Source of the DNA: Candidatus Woesearchaeota archaeon
GTDB taxonomy: Archaea; Nanobdellota; Nanobdellia; Woesearchaeales; GW2011-AR4
Assembly: GCA_016185945.1 (NCBI GenBank)
Contig: JACPMR010000003.1
Location: 1 to 64,000, forward strand
Length of the DNA stretch: 64,000 nt
Direction: 5' to 3'
Both the position numbers and the translations under genes were made by a program. The notes under the pieces are model-generated. The model saw nothing but the letters and a program-made list of their open reading frames with translations. It was not told the DNA's origin and ran no database searches. Below, in pieces: positions 50,516 through 59,886 of this stretch. The stretch's first letter is position 1; every line of letters starts with the position of its first letter.

Positions 50516-51961
50516 TTACAGAATATGATAGACAAGTATCATGTCTTTTTCCTCTTTGCCTACTTGCTTCGTTATTTTCCAGTTTTTTGGAGGATTTTCA
50601 ATCTCTTCTGGAAACTTAAGCCAAGGATTTGCAATAACAACATTCCTGAGCATTTTTTTGTTTACTATCACATAGGCATCCTTCACATCTTTGAAATTTT
50701 TTGGGTACTCGATAAGTTTAAGCTTATTGTTGTAGGCGGAAATATAGTCAAATACCTTTATCGTCCTTTCATCCGCATAGATTGCTTTATCTGCGCTCTG
50801 CAAATCATTGTATAAAATGCGCAGGGAAGCCAAACTATTCTTATCTTGTCTCAATGAAATAAAAAAGACCGAGGATATTAAAAGCAGCAATAAAAAAAAA
50901 GGCATAAATCCCCTGATTCCCTTGTTTTGGTTCAGGAATAGTGCAAGCAAAAGCAAGCCAGGAACACTTATTATAGTCAAATACCTTTCAACCGCCCTTA
51001 ACGGAATATATGATGTTAAGCTTGTCGTGCCAAAGCTTAAGTAAAGCAATAACGGAATAAACCAAATGAGCATTAAATAAGCCTCTTTGTTTTTCTGCAG
51101 CATAAAGTGAATTATGGAAATGAAGATTAGAATATAGAACAATGGAGAGTTTCCAGTTAAAATTATATATGGATAATGCAACAAACCTTTTGGAAATTCT
51201 AACCTCCCGAAGTAATCGTGCATCACAAACGAATACTCAAGCGCTTGCTGAGAAGCATGCTGCCTGAATAAAGGATATCCAGTGAGCCCATAAAATATAG
51301 ACGACTCAATCGCAAATATCATTAAAAAACCAAAAGCCACCAGCAAATACTCTTTCTTTATTTTTTTCCTGTAAACAGAGTAAAACACAAAAAAAATCCC
51401 AATTAGCAGTATTGTTTCTCTTATCATATAACCAAGTCCAATAAATATTCCAGAAAGCAGGTAACCGCTTCCAAATCTCCACTTCATCTTTAATTCATTG
51501 TAAAGAAAAATATAAACGCCAAGATTCATTAGAAAGGCGGAAGGAACATCTGTCAGCAGTCTGGTTGAATACACAATATCCAGCGGAAATATTGAAAGCA
51601 GGAATGCGGCAATCAGCCCAGTTTTCTTGTCAAAAATCAATTTGCCAAAATAATAAACTAAAACTATGCCTGCAAGCGACGAAGCCAGTACAAAAAATAC
51701 TGAAGAGAAATCATTAATTCCGAATAGAGAGTAAGATATTGCAGTCAGAAATATTATGCCAAGCCTTGTTGAAAGAGACAAATCCGCGTCAAGATATACA
51801 CCTTTATCCAGGTAATGGGCAAATCTGCTGTATAGTAAATCATCTGAAGTGCCCATCCCGGAGAAAAATATAATTCTTAAAATCAATCCAAGTAAAACTA
51901 TTAAAGGCAAAGCAATTTTTGAATTTTCTACAATTTTTTTAATAATTTCCGGTAATTTCAT
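50516..51961 (-). CDS. GT39/PMT-like membrane glycosyltransferase
   Basis: This 481-aa multi-spanning GT-C protein has an acidic motif in the first loop (GMGTSDDLLYSRFAHYLDKG), a YFGKLIFDKKTGLIAAFLLS segment and a soluble tail. I start at ATG 51961, one base after the GT2 stop, although the frame extends 35 codons further into that gene. It likely transfers a lipid-linked sugar onto the glycan or a protein. Confidence 0.85.
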   Translation of the reverse strand: MKLPEIIKKIVENSKIALPLIVLLGLILRIIFFSGMGTSDDLLYSRFAHYLDKGVYLDADLSLSTRLGIIFLTAISYSLFGINDFSSVFFVLASSLAGIVLVYYFGKLIFDKKTGLIAAFLLSIFPLDIVYSTRLLTDVPSAFLMNLGVYIFLYNELKMKWRFGSGYLLSGIFIGLGYMIRETILLIGIFFVFYSVYRKKIKKEYLLVAFGFLMIFAIESSIFYGLTGYPLFRQHASQQALEYSFVMHDYFGRLEFPKGLLHYPYIILTGNSPLFYILIFISIIHFMLQKNKEAYLMLIWFIPLLLYLSFGTTSLTSYIPLRAVERYLTIISVPGLLLLALFLNQNKGIRGFMPFFLLLLLISSVFFISLRQDKNSLASLRILYNDLQSADKAIYADERTIKVFDYISAYNNKLKLIEYPKNFKDVKDAYVIVNKKMLRNVVIANPWLKFPEEIENPPKNWKITKQVGKEEKDMILVYHIL

Positions 51962-51962
51962 T

Positions 51963-52919
51963 CTAAATTTTAAACAAGTATTTTTCACTAAAAAACCTAA
52001 ATAATTCTTTATCATCAACCTTCCTAATTGCTTGTGTTTTTCTTCTCTTTTTCGATATTCCGTCAAGATTAAATATAATCCAAAAAATAGCTTTTAATCT
52101 GGCAAATGCGTGTCCTGCGTTTAATTTTGATAAATCTTTTAAAATAGCTACAAACCTCATCAATAAAACATAAGGCAATAATAAAATGATGTTTTTTATC
52201 TTCAAAATGCTGAAAAAAGTCCTTAGCAGATTTCTTTCCATCAAAAATGTAAGATAAGATGACTTGTGAATTCTTCTTGAAATTGAACCGCGATGATATA
52301 CAACGGCATCCGGAATGTAGCACACTTTAAAACCAAATAGCCGAATTCTTAACCCCAAGTCAACATCTTCTCCATAGAAGAAATAGTCATTGTCAAACAA
52401 GTAGCCGAATTTATTGACAAAGCCACTTCTAATAAGTCCAGTGCCTATATAAGGAATCTCGACATTTCTATTTCCTAATGCGTTATTTTTAAAAGTTCCA
52501 GAGTAAAAAGATTTCGAAAGCCATGTCCCCCCCAAATCAATTTTTTTCCTGTTATCAAAATTAATGTATTTAGGGGCAGCCAGCATTACACCTTTATTTT
52601 TGTCCATAAAGTCAACAAGCTTGTCAAGCATATCATTTTTGACTTCTATGTCGCAACCAGTGAAGTAAATATATTCACTTTTAGATATTCCAATTGCCGC
52701 GTCATAGGCGGCTGTGCCAATATTTTTTGACAAGCCAATTACTCTGACATCCTTGAAAGTTTTTTTAATCATTTCAGGAGTCCCATCCTTTGAACCATTA
52801 TCCACTACAAAAACATCATATTTGTATTTTGTCTTTAATTTTTTAATAGATTTCATGGCATCGATTACCATTTTCCCATCATTGTAGGACAGAATAACAA
52901 ACGATACTTTACTCTTCAT
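51963..52919 (-). CDS. Glycosyltransferase family 2 (rhamnosyltransferase-like)
   Basis: This 318-aa GT-A enzyme has VSFVILSYNDGKMVIDAMKS, VVDNGSKDGTPEM, NIGTAAYDAAIG, GEDVDLGLRIRLFG. A hydrophobic stretch near residue 250 (NIILLLPYVLLMRFVAILKD) suggests membrane binding. It overlaps the upstream epimerase by 11 nt within the operon starting at 58641. Confidence 0.9.
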   Translation of the reverse strand: MKSKVSFVILSYNDGKMVIDAMKSIKKLKTKYKYDVFVVDNGSKDGTPEMIKKTFKDVRVIGLSKNIGTAAYDAAIGISKSEYIYFTGCDIEVKNDMLDKLVDFMDKNKGVMLAAPKYINFDNRKKIDLGGTWLSKSFYSGTFKNNALGNRNVEIPYIGTGLIRSGFVNKFGYLFDNDYFFYGEDVDLGLRIRLFGFKVCYIPDAVVYHRGSISRRIHKSSYLTFLMERNLLRTFFSILKIKNIILLLPYVLLMRFVAILKDLSKLNAGHAFARLKAIFWIIFNLDGISKKRRKTQAIRKVDDKELFRFFSEKYLFKI

Positions 52920-53832
52920 TTTTCATGCTTTCAGCAAATTCTCTTATTCCTTCCTCAAAAGAATAGCCCGGCTTGAAATCGAATATCCTGTTGAAATCTA
53001 CATCCAAGCTAAACTCTATGTATTTCTGGTCTTTCCTTCTTGGAGTGTACCTGATTTCAACATTTTTGCTGAATATCTTTGCTATTTTATTGATAAGCTG
53101 CGTTATAGTCATGTTATCCTGCCCAAAATTACATATCATGTTTGTCTTTTTTGAATTTAAGCAAACAAGAAGTGCTTTGACTGTGTCTTTGACGTACATC
53201 AAATTAACAATATTTGTCCCGTCACCATAAATCTCAATTATTTCTTTGTTTTGTATTGCACTCTGGCGAACAAGCTGAGACACAAACTTCTTCTCAGAGT
53301 ACTTTCCATAGGCGCCGCCAAATCTCAAAATTATGTAAGAGCCGATTTTTCCGGAGGATTGAAAAAATCTTACATAGTGTTCTGCCATTAATTTTGATAT
53401 TGAATATGGCACAAGAGGATTTAGCTTTGTGGAGGTTGTTACAATTCCATGATTGCCTTCATAGACAGTTGCAGAAGACATTAAACTAAATTTGTCAATC
53501 TTTCCGCATGACTGCAGGAAATTTATCAGTCCTTGGCAAGTTATCTTCAAATCCTCGACTGGATCGTTTATGGAAAGCGGAACATTAACGTTCGCAGCAA
53601 GATAAATGCAATTGTCAAAATTCTTTCCAATTTTATTGAATAATCTTTGCACTTGCACTTTGTCTGTTAAATCGCACTTGTACAGCCTTACATTTTTCAG
53701 TTTCCTGTCTTTTACAAATTTCTCTATGTCACCTGATTTATTGTAGATTCCAATAATTTCCAAGTCCTTTGGCGCAAACTCGATGAAATTTCTGCCGATA
53801 AATCCCGAAACACCTGTAACCAAAACTTTCAT
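52909..53832 (-). CDS. NAD-dependent sugar epimerase/dehydratase
   Basis: This 307-aa extended SDR has the nucleotide motif VTGVSGFIGRNFIEF, SSATVYEGN and the catalytic YSISK, with FGGAYGKYSEKKF. The exact reaction is not clear from sequence. It begins at ATG 53832, overlapping the preceding stop (ATGA). Confidence 0.87.
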   Translation of the reverse strand: MKVLVTGVSGFIGRNFIEFAPKDLEIIGIYNKSGDIEKFVKDRKLKNVRLYKCDLTDKVQVQRLFNKIGKNFDNCIYLAANVNVPLSINDPVEDLKITCQGLINFLQSCGKIDKFSLMSSATVYEGNHGIVTTSTKLNPLVPYSISKLMAEHYVRFFQSSGKIGSYIILRFGGAYGKYSEKKFVSQLVRQSAIQNKEIIEIYGDGTNIVNLMYVKDTVKALLVCLNSKKTNMICNFGQDNMTITQLINKIAKIFSKNVEIRYTPRRKDQKYIEFSLDVDFNRIFDFKPGYSFEEGIREFAESMKNEE

Positions 53833-54782
53833 TTTTTGTTCCTGTACCATTCTAAAGTTCTTTTTATGCCTTCCTCAAAGCCAATTTTCGGCTGCCATCC
53901 AAGAACTCTTTTTGCTTTTTCAACGCTGGGCACCCTAATCTCGACTTCCGGGTATTTTAATTCCTGAAATTCCATTCTTGATTTTGAGCTTGCAAGCCGT
54001 ATCACTGTTTCTGCCGTCTGCAATGTTGTTGTGGTTGCCTGCGGATTGCCAATGTTGAAAACCTCCCCTTCTGCTTTTTTGTTTGCCAGAACAAGCTCCA
54101 AGGCATCCGTCATGTCATCTATGTAACACCATGATCTTATCTGCGAGCCATGATTATGCACGATTAGCGGCTCGTTCTTTAATGCATTAATTATGAAATT
54201 ATGAATTGCGCCTCCGCCAATCTGCCTGGGACCATAGACATTAAAAGGCCTGACACTTGTAAACTTTATACCGAATTCTTTTTGATAGCTGTAAGCCAAA
54301 AACTCAGATGCAAGCTTTGACATTGCATAAACCCATCTTGGCTTGCTTAAAGGGCCCAAAGTTGTCATGCCGTCTTCGTCTGCCTGATAGATTTGAGGAC
54401 CATAAACTTCGCTTGTTGAAAATGTAATAATCCTGCCAATGCCCTTTTTTCTGCATGCTTCAAGAACATTGTATGTTCCGATAAGATTGACTTTCAAAGT
54501 TGTGTTCGGCTTTTCAATTACTGTGCTGACTCCTACAATTGCAGCCATATGAACTACAATATCTGAATTGCCTATGCCATCCTCTATCGACTTTACATCA
54601 AGAACATCGCCCTTTACTATTTTCAAATTTTTGTGATTTACAAGATTTGTGTATGCAAGCGCATTCCTGTGCATGTTGTCAAACACAACAACCTCATTGT
54701 CATCTATGATTCTTTCTATAAGATGGCTTGCTATGAAACCAGCTCCGCCTGTTATAAAGATTTTTTTGTTTTTAGGTTCCAT
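53829..54782 (-). CDS. NAD-dependent sugar epimerase/dehydratase (UDP-glucose 4-epimerase-like)
   Basis: This 317-aa extended SDR has ITGGAGFIASHLIERI, STSEVYGPQ, YAMSK, RPFNVYGPRQ, and RSWCYIDDMTDAL. It resembles the UDP-hexose 4-epimerase/dehydratase group. ATG 54782 follows the dehydrogenase stop by 2 nt. It may set the stereochemistry of a second sugar of the glycan assembled by this operon. Confidence 0.88.
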   Translation of the reverse strand: MEPKNKKIFITGGAGFIASHLIERIIDDNEVVVFDNMHRNALAYTNLVNHKNLKIVKGDVLDVKSIEDGIGNSDIVVHMAAIVGVSTVIEKPNTTLKVNLIGTYNVLEACRKKGIGRIITFSTSEVYGPQIYQADEDGMTTLGPLSKPRWVYAMSKLASEFLAYSYQKEFGIKFTSVRPFNVYGPRQIGGGAIHNFIINALKNEPLIVHNHGSQIRSWCYIDDMTDALELVLANKKAEGEVFNIGNPQATTTTLQTAETVIRLASSKSRMEFQELKYPEVEIRVPSVEKAKRVLGWQPKIGFEEGIKRTLEWYRNKK

Positions 54783-54784
54783 TT

Positions 54785-55963
54785 TCAATTACCCAAAACA
54801 TTTTTAATATCGATAACTTTGTTTTTAATATTTTTTAATTGATTTGCATATTTGCTTTCTTTGTTCATCAAAATAATCACATCCATATCATTCAAATTGT
54901 CCAAATATTTTACGCCAAATTCCTTTTCAGTTTCTTCTCTTGAGTACAAAGGATCCATTCCATAAACTTTGTAGCCCCGTTTCCTCAATAATCTTATGAA
55001 ATCAACTGCCCTGCTGTATGATTTCTCCTTTACTCCTTCCCTGTAACTTAAGCCAATAATGCCGACTCTTTTCCCACTGATTTCATCTACTTTTTTTGCA
55101 TAGTAATCTATCATATCATCATTTAAATTCCGTGCAACTTTGATTAAAGGCACATCCAGCTCGTTAATCAAGAACCATGGATAAACAGGAATGCAGTGCC
55201 CTCCTACATTGCCTGGCTCAAGAATGTTGCAGTAATCATGCTTTGCAGCATCTCTCATCTCCCAGAAATCTATGCTGTAATGCTCTGCAACCTTAAATAA
55301 CTCGTTTGCCAATGCAATATTAACATCCCTGTAAATGCCTTCTGCAATTTTTGCAAGCTCCGCTGTCCTTGAATCTCTTACTTTAACCGGCTTTGTAAAT
55401 TTTTTGTAAACTTCAAATGCCTTTTCCATGCTTTTAGCGTCAATACCTCCAACAAGTTTTGGAAATTGTTTGAATCTTGATATTGAATAGCCAGTCATTA
55501 TTCTTTCAGGGCTGTAGGCAAGATAGAAATCATTGCCTGCCTTTAATTTTGAATTTTTTTCAAGAATATCTTTAACTAATTTTTCAGTTGTTCTTACAGG
55601 CACTGTTGTTTCAAGAACAACCAAATCATCTTTTTTTAATATTTTACTAATATTTTCAAATGCAATTTTTATAAGAGAAAAATCTGGATTTTTGTTTTTA
55701 TCAATAAAAAGCGGGACTATAACAATATGAACATTGCAATCTTTTGCATCTTGAAATCTTGTCGTCGCTTTTAATTTATTGCCCCCATGCTTTTTAATCA
55801 GCTGGCTCAAGCCAGTTTCTTCAGTAATAGGATTAATGCCCTTGTTTATCACTTCAACCTTTTTTTCGTCTATATCTATGCCTATAACTTCTATTCCTGC
55901 ATCTGCAATCACTGCTGCCAATGGCAGCCCTGCCTTTCCCAAACCAGTAACGCTTATTTTCAT
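54785..55963 (-). CDS. UDP-N-acetylglucosamine/mannosamine 6-dehydrogenase, WbpA/WecC-like
   Basis: This 392-aa two-step dehydrogenase has the Rossmann start VTGLGKAGLPLAAVIADAG, the ETTVPVRTTEKLV region, and the catalytic Cys motif GNVGGHCIPVYPWF typical of the WbpA/WecC subgroup rather than UDP-glucose dehydrogenase (compare GGSCFPKD at 27203). With WbpB-, WbpE-, WbpD-like genes beside it, oxidation of UDP-GlcNAc to UDP-GlcNAcA is the likely step. Confidence 0.9.
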   Translation of the reverse strand: MKISVTGLGKAGLPLAAVIADAGIEVIGIDIDEKKVEVINKGINPITEETGLSQLIKKHGGNKLKATTRFQDAKDCNVHIVIVPLFIDKNKNPDFSLIKIAFENISKILKKDDLVVLETTVPVRTTEKLVKDILEKNSKLKAGNDFYLAYSPERIMTGYSISRFKQFPKLVGGIDAKSMEKAFEVYKKFTKPVKVRDSRTAELAKIAEGIYRDVNIALANELFKVAEHYSIDFWEMRDAAKHDYCNILEPGNVGGHCIPVYPWFLINELDVPLIKVARNLNDDMIDYYAKKVDEISGKRVGIIGLSYREGVKEKSYSRAVDFIRLLRKRGYKVYGMDPLYSREETEKEFGVKYLDNLNDMDVIILMNKESKYANQLKNIKNKVIDIKNVLGN

Positions 55964-56958
55964 ATTATTATTGTCTTGTTTGCTTTTGACGACTCAATAA
56001 ATTTTTGGGCAATTCTCAATGCCTCTAAACCATCATTGCCCGTAACCAATGGCTCCTTGTTTTTTAGAATGCATCCTGCAAATGCCTCAAGCTCGTTTCT
56101 TAATGGCTCCTTGTTTTCCATTTTTAACTTTATTGTTCTGCCCTCAAGGATTGTCATGGAATAGCTCTTGTAGTTAACATTTTTTCTGATAAAATCATTT
56201 TCATGAAAATAAAGTTCCTGAGTCAAGTAGTTTGCAACAAACATTCCTTTCTCTCCTGTGACTGCGATTTCACGCACCTTTTTTGGAGTGAGCCAGTTTG
56301 CATTTATAACCCCCAAAATACCATTGTCAAACCTTATAGTGCCGATAAGCAAATCCTCATGAGTTGAATGTATTTTTCTCGCTGTCTCTGCATAAACCCT
56401 TTTGATTTTTGAGTCAATTATGTATCTAAGCACGTCAATCTCATGAATTGCCAAGTCAATTATGACCCCAACATCATAAATCCTGTGCACAGAAGGACCC
56501 ATTCTTACGCAATGAACCTTGTATATCTTTCCAAGTTCATTTCTTTTTATTCTTTTTTTGAGTTCTGCAACAACCGGATTGAACCTTTCAATATGCCCAA
56601 CCATTAACTTTACATTGCTTTTTTCAGCATCATTTATCATTGATTTTGCTTCTCCAATATCCGCTGCAATTGGCTTTTCCACAAGCACATTGATTTTTTT
56701 CCTTATTGCGTCAATTGCAACATCCTTGTGCAGTTTTGTAGGAACGCTAACAGAAACAGCGTCTATTTCTTCTTTTTTCAGCATATCCTTGTAATCAGTG
56801 TAATGATTTGTCCCGTACTTATCTGCAATATTTTTCCCGATTGCCTTGTCAGTATCAGCAATCGCCACTAAATTCACATTTTCCATCTCGGAATAAACCC
56901 TTGCATGGTTTTTGCCCATTGAGCCGACTCCTATGACGGCAACATTAAGTTTGTTCAT
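55960..56958 (-). CDS. Gfo/Idh/MocA oxidoreductase, WbpB-like
   Basis: This 332-aa protein has VAVIGVGSMGKNHARVYSEM, the EKP motif (NVLVEKPIAADIGEA) and the HEIDVLRYII motif typical of this family. In the UDP-ManNAc3NAcA pathway WbpB oxidises the 3-position of UDP-GlcNAcA, working with the aminotransferase WbpE, whose homologue is directly upstream. ATG 56958 sits one base after the aminotransferase stop. Confidence 0.88.
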   Translation of the reverse strand: MNKLNVAVIGVGSMGKNHARVYSEMENVNLVAIADTDKAIGKNIADKYGTNHYTDYKDMLKKEEIDAVSVSVPTKLHKDVAIDAIRKKINVLVEKPIAADIGEAKSMINDAEKSNVKLMVGHIERFNPVVAELKKRIKRNELGKIYKVHCVRMGPSVHRIYDVGVIIDLAIHEIDVLRYIIDSKIKRVYAETARKIHSTHEDLLIGTIRFDNGILGVINANWLTPKKVREIAVTGEKGMFVANYLTQELYFHENDFIRKNVNYKSYSMTILEGRTIKLKMENKEPLRNELEAFAGCILKNKEPLVTGNDGLEALRIAQKFIESSKANKTIII

Positions 56959-56959
56959 T

Positions 56960-58057
56960 TTATTCAAGCTCAGCAATTGAATTGATTATTAAATCAAGCT
57001 GCTCTTTTGTCAAATGGGGATGAACAGGCAACGACAATACTTGCTTGCTTAATTCTTCAGCAACTGGGAAATCCCCCCCCCCGTAGCCAAATTTTTTTAT
57101 GTGCTCGCATAGATGCAGTGATTTCGGATAGAAGATGCTTGAAGCAATTCCTTTTTTATTCAGATGCTTTGCCAATTCATCTCTATCTAGTTTGAAGCCA
57201 TCAACTTTTATCGTATATTGATGAAAAACATGCTTATGCCCTTTTTTGACAGCAGGAACCCCAATGCCTTTTATCCCCCCAAGCCCTTCACTTAAATATT
57301 GCGCATTTTCAATTCTTTTTTTAGTCAAGAAATCAAGCTTTTTCAGCTGTTCCAGAAGAATTGCCGCATTTATGTCAGTCATCCTATAGTTATAGCCAAT
57401 GTCATTGTAGTCGTATCCAGCCATGTCAGCCCTGCCATGCTGCCTGAATAATTTTGCCTTGCCAGCAAAATCTTTATTGCCTGTTACCATCATGCCTCCT
57501 TCAGCGCATGTTATGTTTTTTGTTGCGTAGAATGAAAATGCAGCAACATCTCCAAAGCTCCCAGCTTTTTTGTCTTTGTATTCTGCGTTAACAGCTTGGC
57601 ATGCATCTTCAATTATAATTAAATTATTTTTTTCAGCAATTTCATCAATTACGTCATAATCACAAAGATGCCCAAACAAATCTACTGTAACAATTGCCTT
57701 TGTCTTTTTTGTGATTTTTTCATTGATTTTTTCCGCATCGATATTGAAAGTATCTTCTTCTATATCGACAAAAACCGGCTTCGCTTGCTGCATCAAAATT
57801 GTATTTGCAGTTGCAATGAAAGTAAATGGCGTTGTTATAACTTCATCATTTTCTTTTATTCCAGCAACTTTTAATGCAGTATGTAAGGCTGCTGTTCCAC
57901 TGTTAAGTGCAACAGCGTATTTTGCTCCAGAAATTTTTGTGAATTTCTCTTCAATTTCATTTACTTTAGGGCCTTGTGCAATGATGCCTGATTTGAGCAC
58001 ATTGGCAACTGCCTTTATTTCTTCTTCTCCCAGAAATGGCTTAGCTATTGGAATCAT
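56960..58057 (-). CDS. DegT/DnrJ/EryC1 sugar aminotransferase, WbpE-like
   Basis: This 365-aa PLP enzyme has IPIAKPFLGEEEIKAV, ALNSGTAALHTALK, DACQAVNAEYKDKKAG and the PLP-lysine region FSFYATKNITCAEGGM. It would aminate the 3-keto group made by the WbpB-like enzyme. It overlaps the acetyltransferase gene by 4 nt. A run of eight C in the coding sequence at about 57076-57083 encodes Gly-Gly-Gly and is frame-consistent. Confidence 0.9.
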   Translation of the reverse strand: MIPIAKPFLGEEEIKAVANVLKSGIIAQGPKVNEIEEKFTKISGAKYAVALNSGTAALHTALKVAGIKENDEVITTPFTFIATANTILMQQAKPVFVDIEEDTFNIDAEKINEKITKKTKAIVTVDLFGHLCDYDVIDEIAEKNNLIIIEDACQAVNAEYKDKKAGSFGDVAAFSFYATKNITCAEGGMMVTGNKDFAGKAKLFRQHGRADMAGYDYNDIGYNYRMTDINAAILLEQLKKLDFLTKKRIENAQYLSEGLGGIKGIGVPAVKKGHKHVFHQYTIKVDGFKLDRDELAKHLNKKGIASSIFYPKSLHLCEHIKKFGYGGGDFPVAEELSKQVLSLPVHPHLTKEQLDLIINSIAELE

Positions 58058-58641
58058 TTTTTTGTAATTATTTTTTCATTGCATTTGCCGCAATAAAGTA
58101 CAATCTCGTTGCCTGTTTCTTCCAAGTTTGTTATTTTAGCTCCACACTTACAAACATAACCCCTTAATTCAGCAGGATTGCCATAAACCAGCGCGTAATC
58201 TGAAACATCTTTTGTTACAACAGAGCCAGCACCAATCATTGCGAACTGTCCAACAATTATGCCTGGCAGCAAAACAGAGCCAGCACCAATAGAAGACCCT
58301 TTTCTTACAATTGTTTTGCTTGCTTTCCAGCCGTGCTGGTTTTTTAATTTTCCATCTGGTGCTATAGCTCTTGGAGTTTTATCATTTGCAAAACAGACAT
58401 GAGGGCCTATGAACGCCCCATCTTCGATTTCTGCGTCAAAATAAATCGAGCAATTGTTCTGAATCTTGACGTTATCTCCGATTTTAACATCATGGTCCAT
58501 GTAAACATTTTTGGCAAGTATGCAGTTGTTGCCAATTTTTGCATTTTCCCTTACTTGACACTGATGCCATATCTTTGTGCCGGAGCCGATTTTTGCGCTT
58601 TTTGAGACTTCGGCAGTCGGATGTATGTAAGCTTCTGCCAT
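58054..58641 (-). CDS. Sugar N-acetyltransferase, WbpD-like (left-handed beta-helix)
   Basis: This 195-aa hexapeptide-repeat protein (YIHPTAEVSKSAKIGSGTKI, NNCILAKNVYMDHDVKIGDN) has the WbpD-type CFANDKTPRA and GSSIGAGSVLLPGI segments and a C-terminal zinc-ribbon-like tail (CKCG, CGKC). WbpD acetylates the 3-amino group of UDP-GlcNAc(3NH2)A. It is first in a nine-gene operon; TTTATAAA at 58664-58671 is about 27 bp before ATG 58641. Confidence 0.9.
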   Translation of the reverse strand: MAEAYIHPTAEVSKSAKIGSGTKIWHQCQVRENAKIGNNCILAKNVYMDHDVKIGDNVKIQNNCSIYFDAEIEDGAFIGPHVCFANDKTPRAIAPDGKLKNQHGWKASKTIVRKGSSIGAGSVLLPGIIVGQFAMIGAGSVVTKDVSDYALVYGNPAELRGYVCKCGAKITNLEETGNEIVLYCGKCNEKIITKK

Positions 58642-58663
58642 GTTTCACGGCACCAGAAATCGC

Positions 58664-58671
58664 TTTATAAA
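58664..58671 (-). promoter_or_regulatory. TATA box for the WbpD-like/flippase operon
   Basis: TTTATAAA, part of the palindrome GCTTTATAAAGC, is centred about 27 bp upstream of ATG 58641 in the only gap of the minus-strand block. Confidence 0.55.
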
Positions 58672-58684
58672 GCTTATGAAACTA

Positions 58685-59809
58685 TCATTCAGTGTAGGCA
58701 CGATAAATCTTTTCTGCGACTTTTTGTATGGAGAAATTTTCAATAATATGTTTTCTGCCATTTTCTGCCATTTTTTTAGCAAATGTGTTATCCCTAAGTA
58801 ATTGGGTAATCTTATTAGCCATATCATCAACATCAAACTTCCTTGAAACCAATCCACAATCCTCATTAGGAATTACAAATTCATGTCCGCCACATTCCAT
58901 TGCAACAACTGGTTTTTGGCAAGCCAGAGCTTCATTAACAGCAGGAGTTATTTCCTGATAGTTTGCCAACACAAAAACATCGCATGTATTGTAAAGCTTT
59001 GCGAGCTCTACATGATTCTTCTTTCCAAGGAATTTCACCTTATCTGATATGCCAATTTTTTTTGACAAAGCAATTAAATTCTTTTTGTAATAGCCGTCTC
59101 CGACAATCCATAATTCCGCATTGCAGCCTTTGTCTATAACTTTTTTCAGAGCTTCTATTATCAAGTGATGCCCTTTTATCTTATACAATCCGCCGACAGA
59201 AAGCAAAATTGTTTTGTTCGGCTTTTTTATTTTCATCGGCTTGAAGCAGTCTGTATCAGTTGCATGCCCTAATATAACATTTTTTGATTTATTTTTTATC
59301 AAGCCAAGCTTCAGGCACCTTTCTTCTGCCTGGGGATTTGTAAACAAGCAGAATTTCGAATAGTCATAAGCTTTTTTTGCAATAGGCACGACAATGTATC
59401 TTGTTAGATTAAAAAGATAGAATCCCTTGATGGTTTGGGAGGTTCTTAATATAAACCTTTTATTGTATTTTTTAGCTGCCTTGTATGCCTGATAAGCAAA
59501 TGCATAAAATTCAGGATTATTTGAGGTTATTACATCGTATCCTTCAAGTTTTTCAATCAAGTTCCTGTAATAGAATCTTGGAATCCCGAGCACAAACAGG
59601 ATTTTTTCTATTGGAGTTCTGTAATCGATTCCATTTATTTTTTCTATCTTTATACCTTTTAATTTGATATCATTTTTCTTATCGGTGAAAAGAGTCACTT
59701 CCATATCGTATTTTTTGATCATATAGTAATATGTCTTCAGGAAGTTATTCAGCGACGAGTAAACATCAAAATGAGTGGGCATTACAACCGCAACTTTCAA
59801 TTTTCTCAT
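58685..59809 (-). CDS. Glycosyltransferase family 4
   Basis: This 374-aa GT-B enzyme has VAVVMPTHFDVYSSLNNFL, an ILLSVGGLYKIKGHHLIIEA donor segment and ITPAVNEALACQKPVVAMEC (EX7E). I start at ATG 59809 (MRKLKVAVV), 25 bp from a TATTTAAATA box, excluding four upstream codons. Substrates unknown. Confidence 0.9.
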   Translation of the reverse strand: MRKLKVAVVMPTHFDVYSSLNNFLKTYYYMIKKYDMEVTLFTDKKNDIKLKGIKIEKINGIDYRTPIEKILFVLGIPRFYYRNLIEKLEGYDVITSNNPEFYAFAYQAYKAAKKYNKRFILRTSQTIKGFYLFNLTRYIVVPIAKKAYDYSKFCLFTNPQAEERCLKLGLIKNKSKNVILGHATDTDCFKPMKIKKPNKTILLSVGGLYKIKGHHLIIEALKKVIDKGCNAELWIVGDGYYKKNLIALSKKIGISDKVKFLGKKNHVELAKLYNTCDVFVLANYQEITPAVNEALACQKPVVAMECGGHEFVIPNEDCGLVSRKFDVDDMANKITQLLRDNTFAKKMAENGRKHIIENFSIQKVAEKIYRAYTE

Positions 59810-59828
59810 GACTAAAAGCAATAGATAA

Positions 59829-59840
59829 CTATTTAAATAG
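59829..59840 (-). promoter_or_regulatory. TATA box for the GT4 gene at 58685
   Basis: CTATTTAAATAG, a perfect palindrome, is centred 25 bp from ATG 59809. Confidence 0.5.
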
Positions 59841-59886
59841 ATTTGGTTTCAAAAAATCAAATGCCTTAAGCATTGTTGGGGATTAA

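Noticed and set aside
57076-57083. Run of eight C as a possible frameshift in the aminotransferase gene
   Set aside because: The frame continues with family-like residues on both sides, so the run is simply Gly codons on the minus strand.
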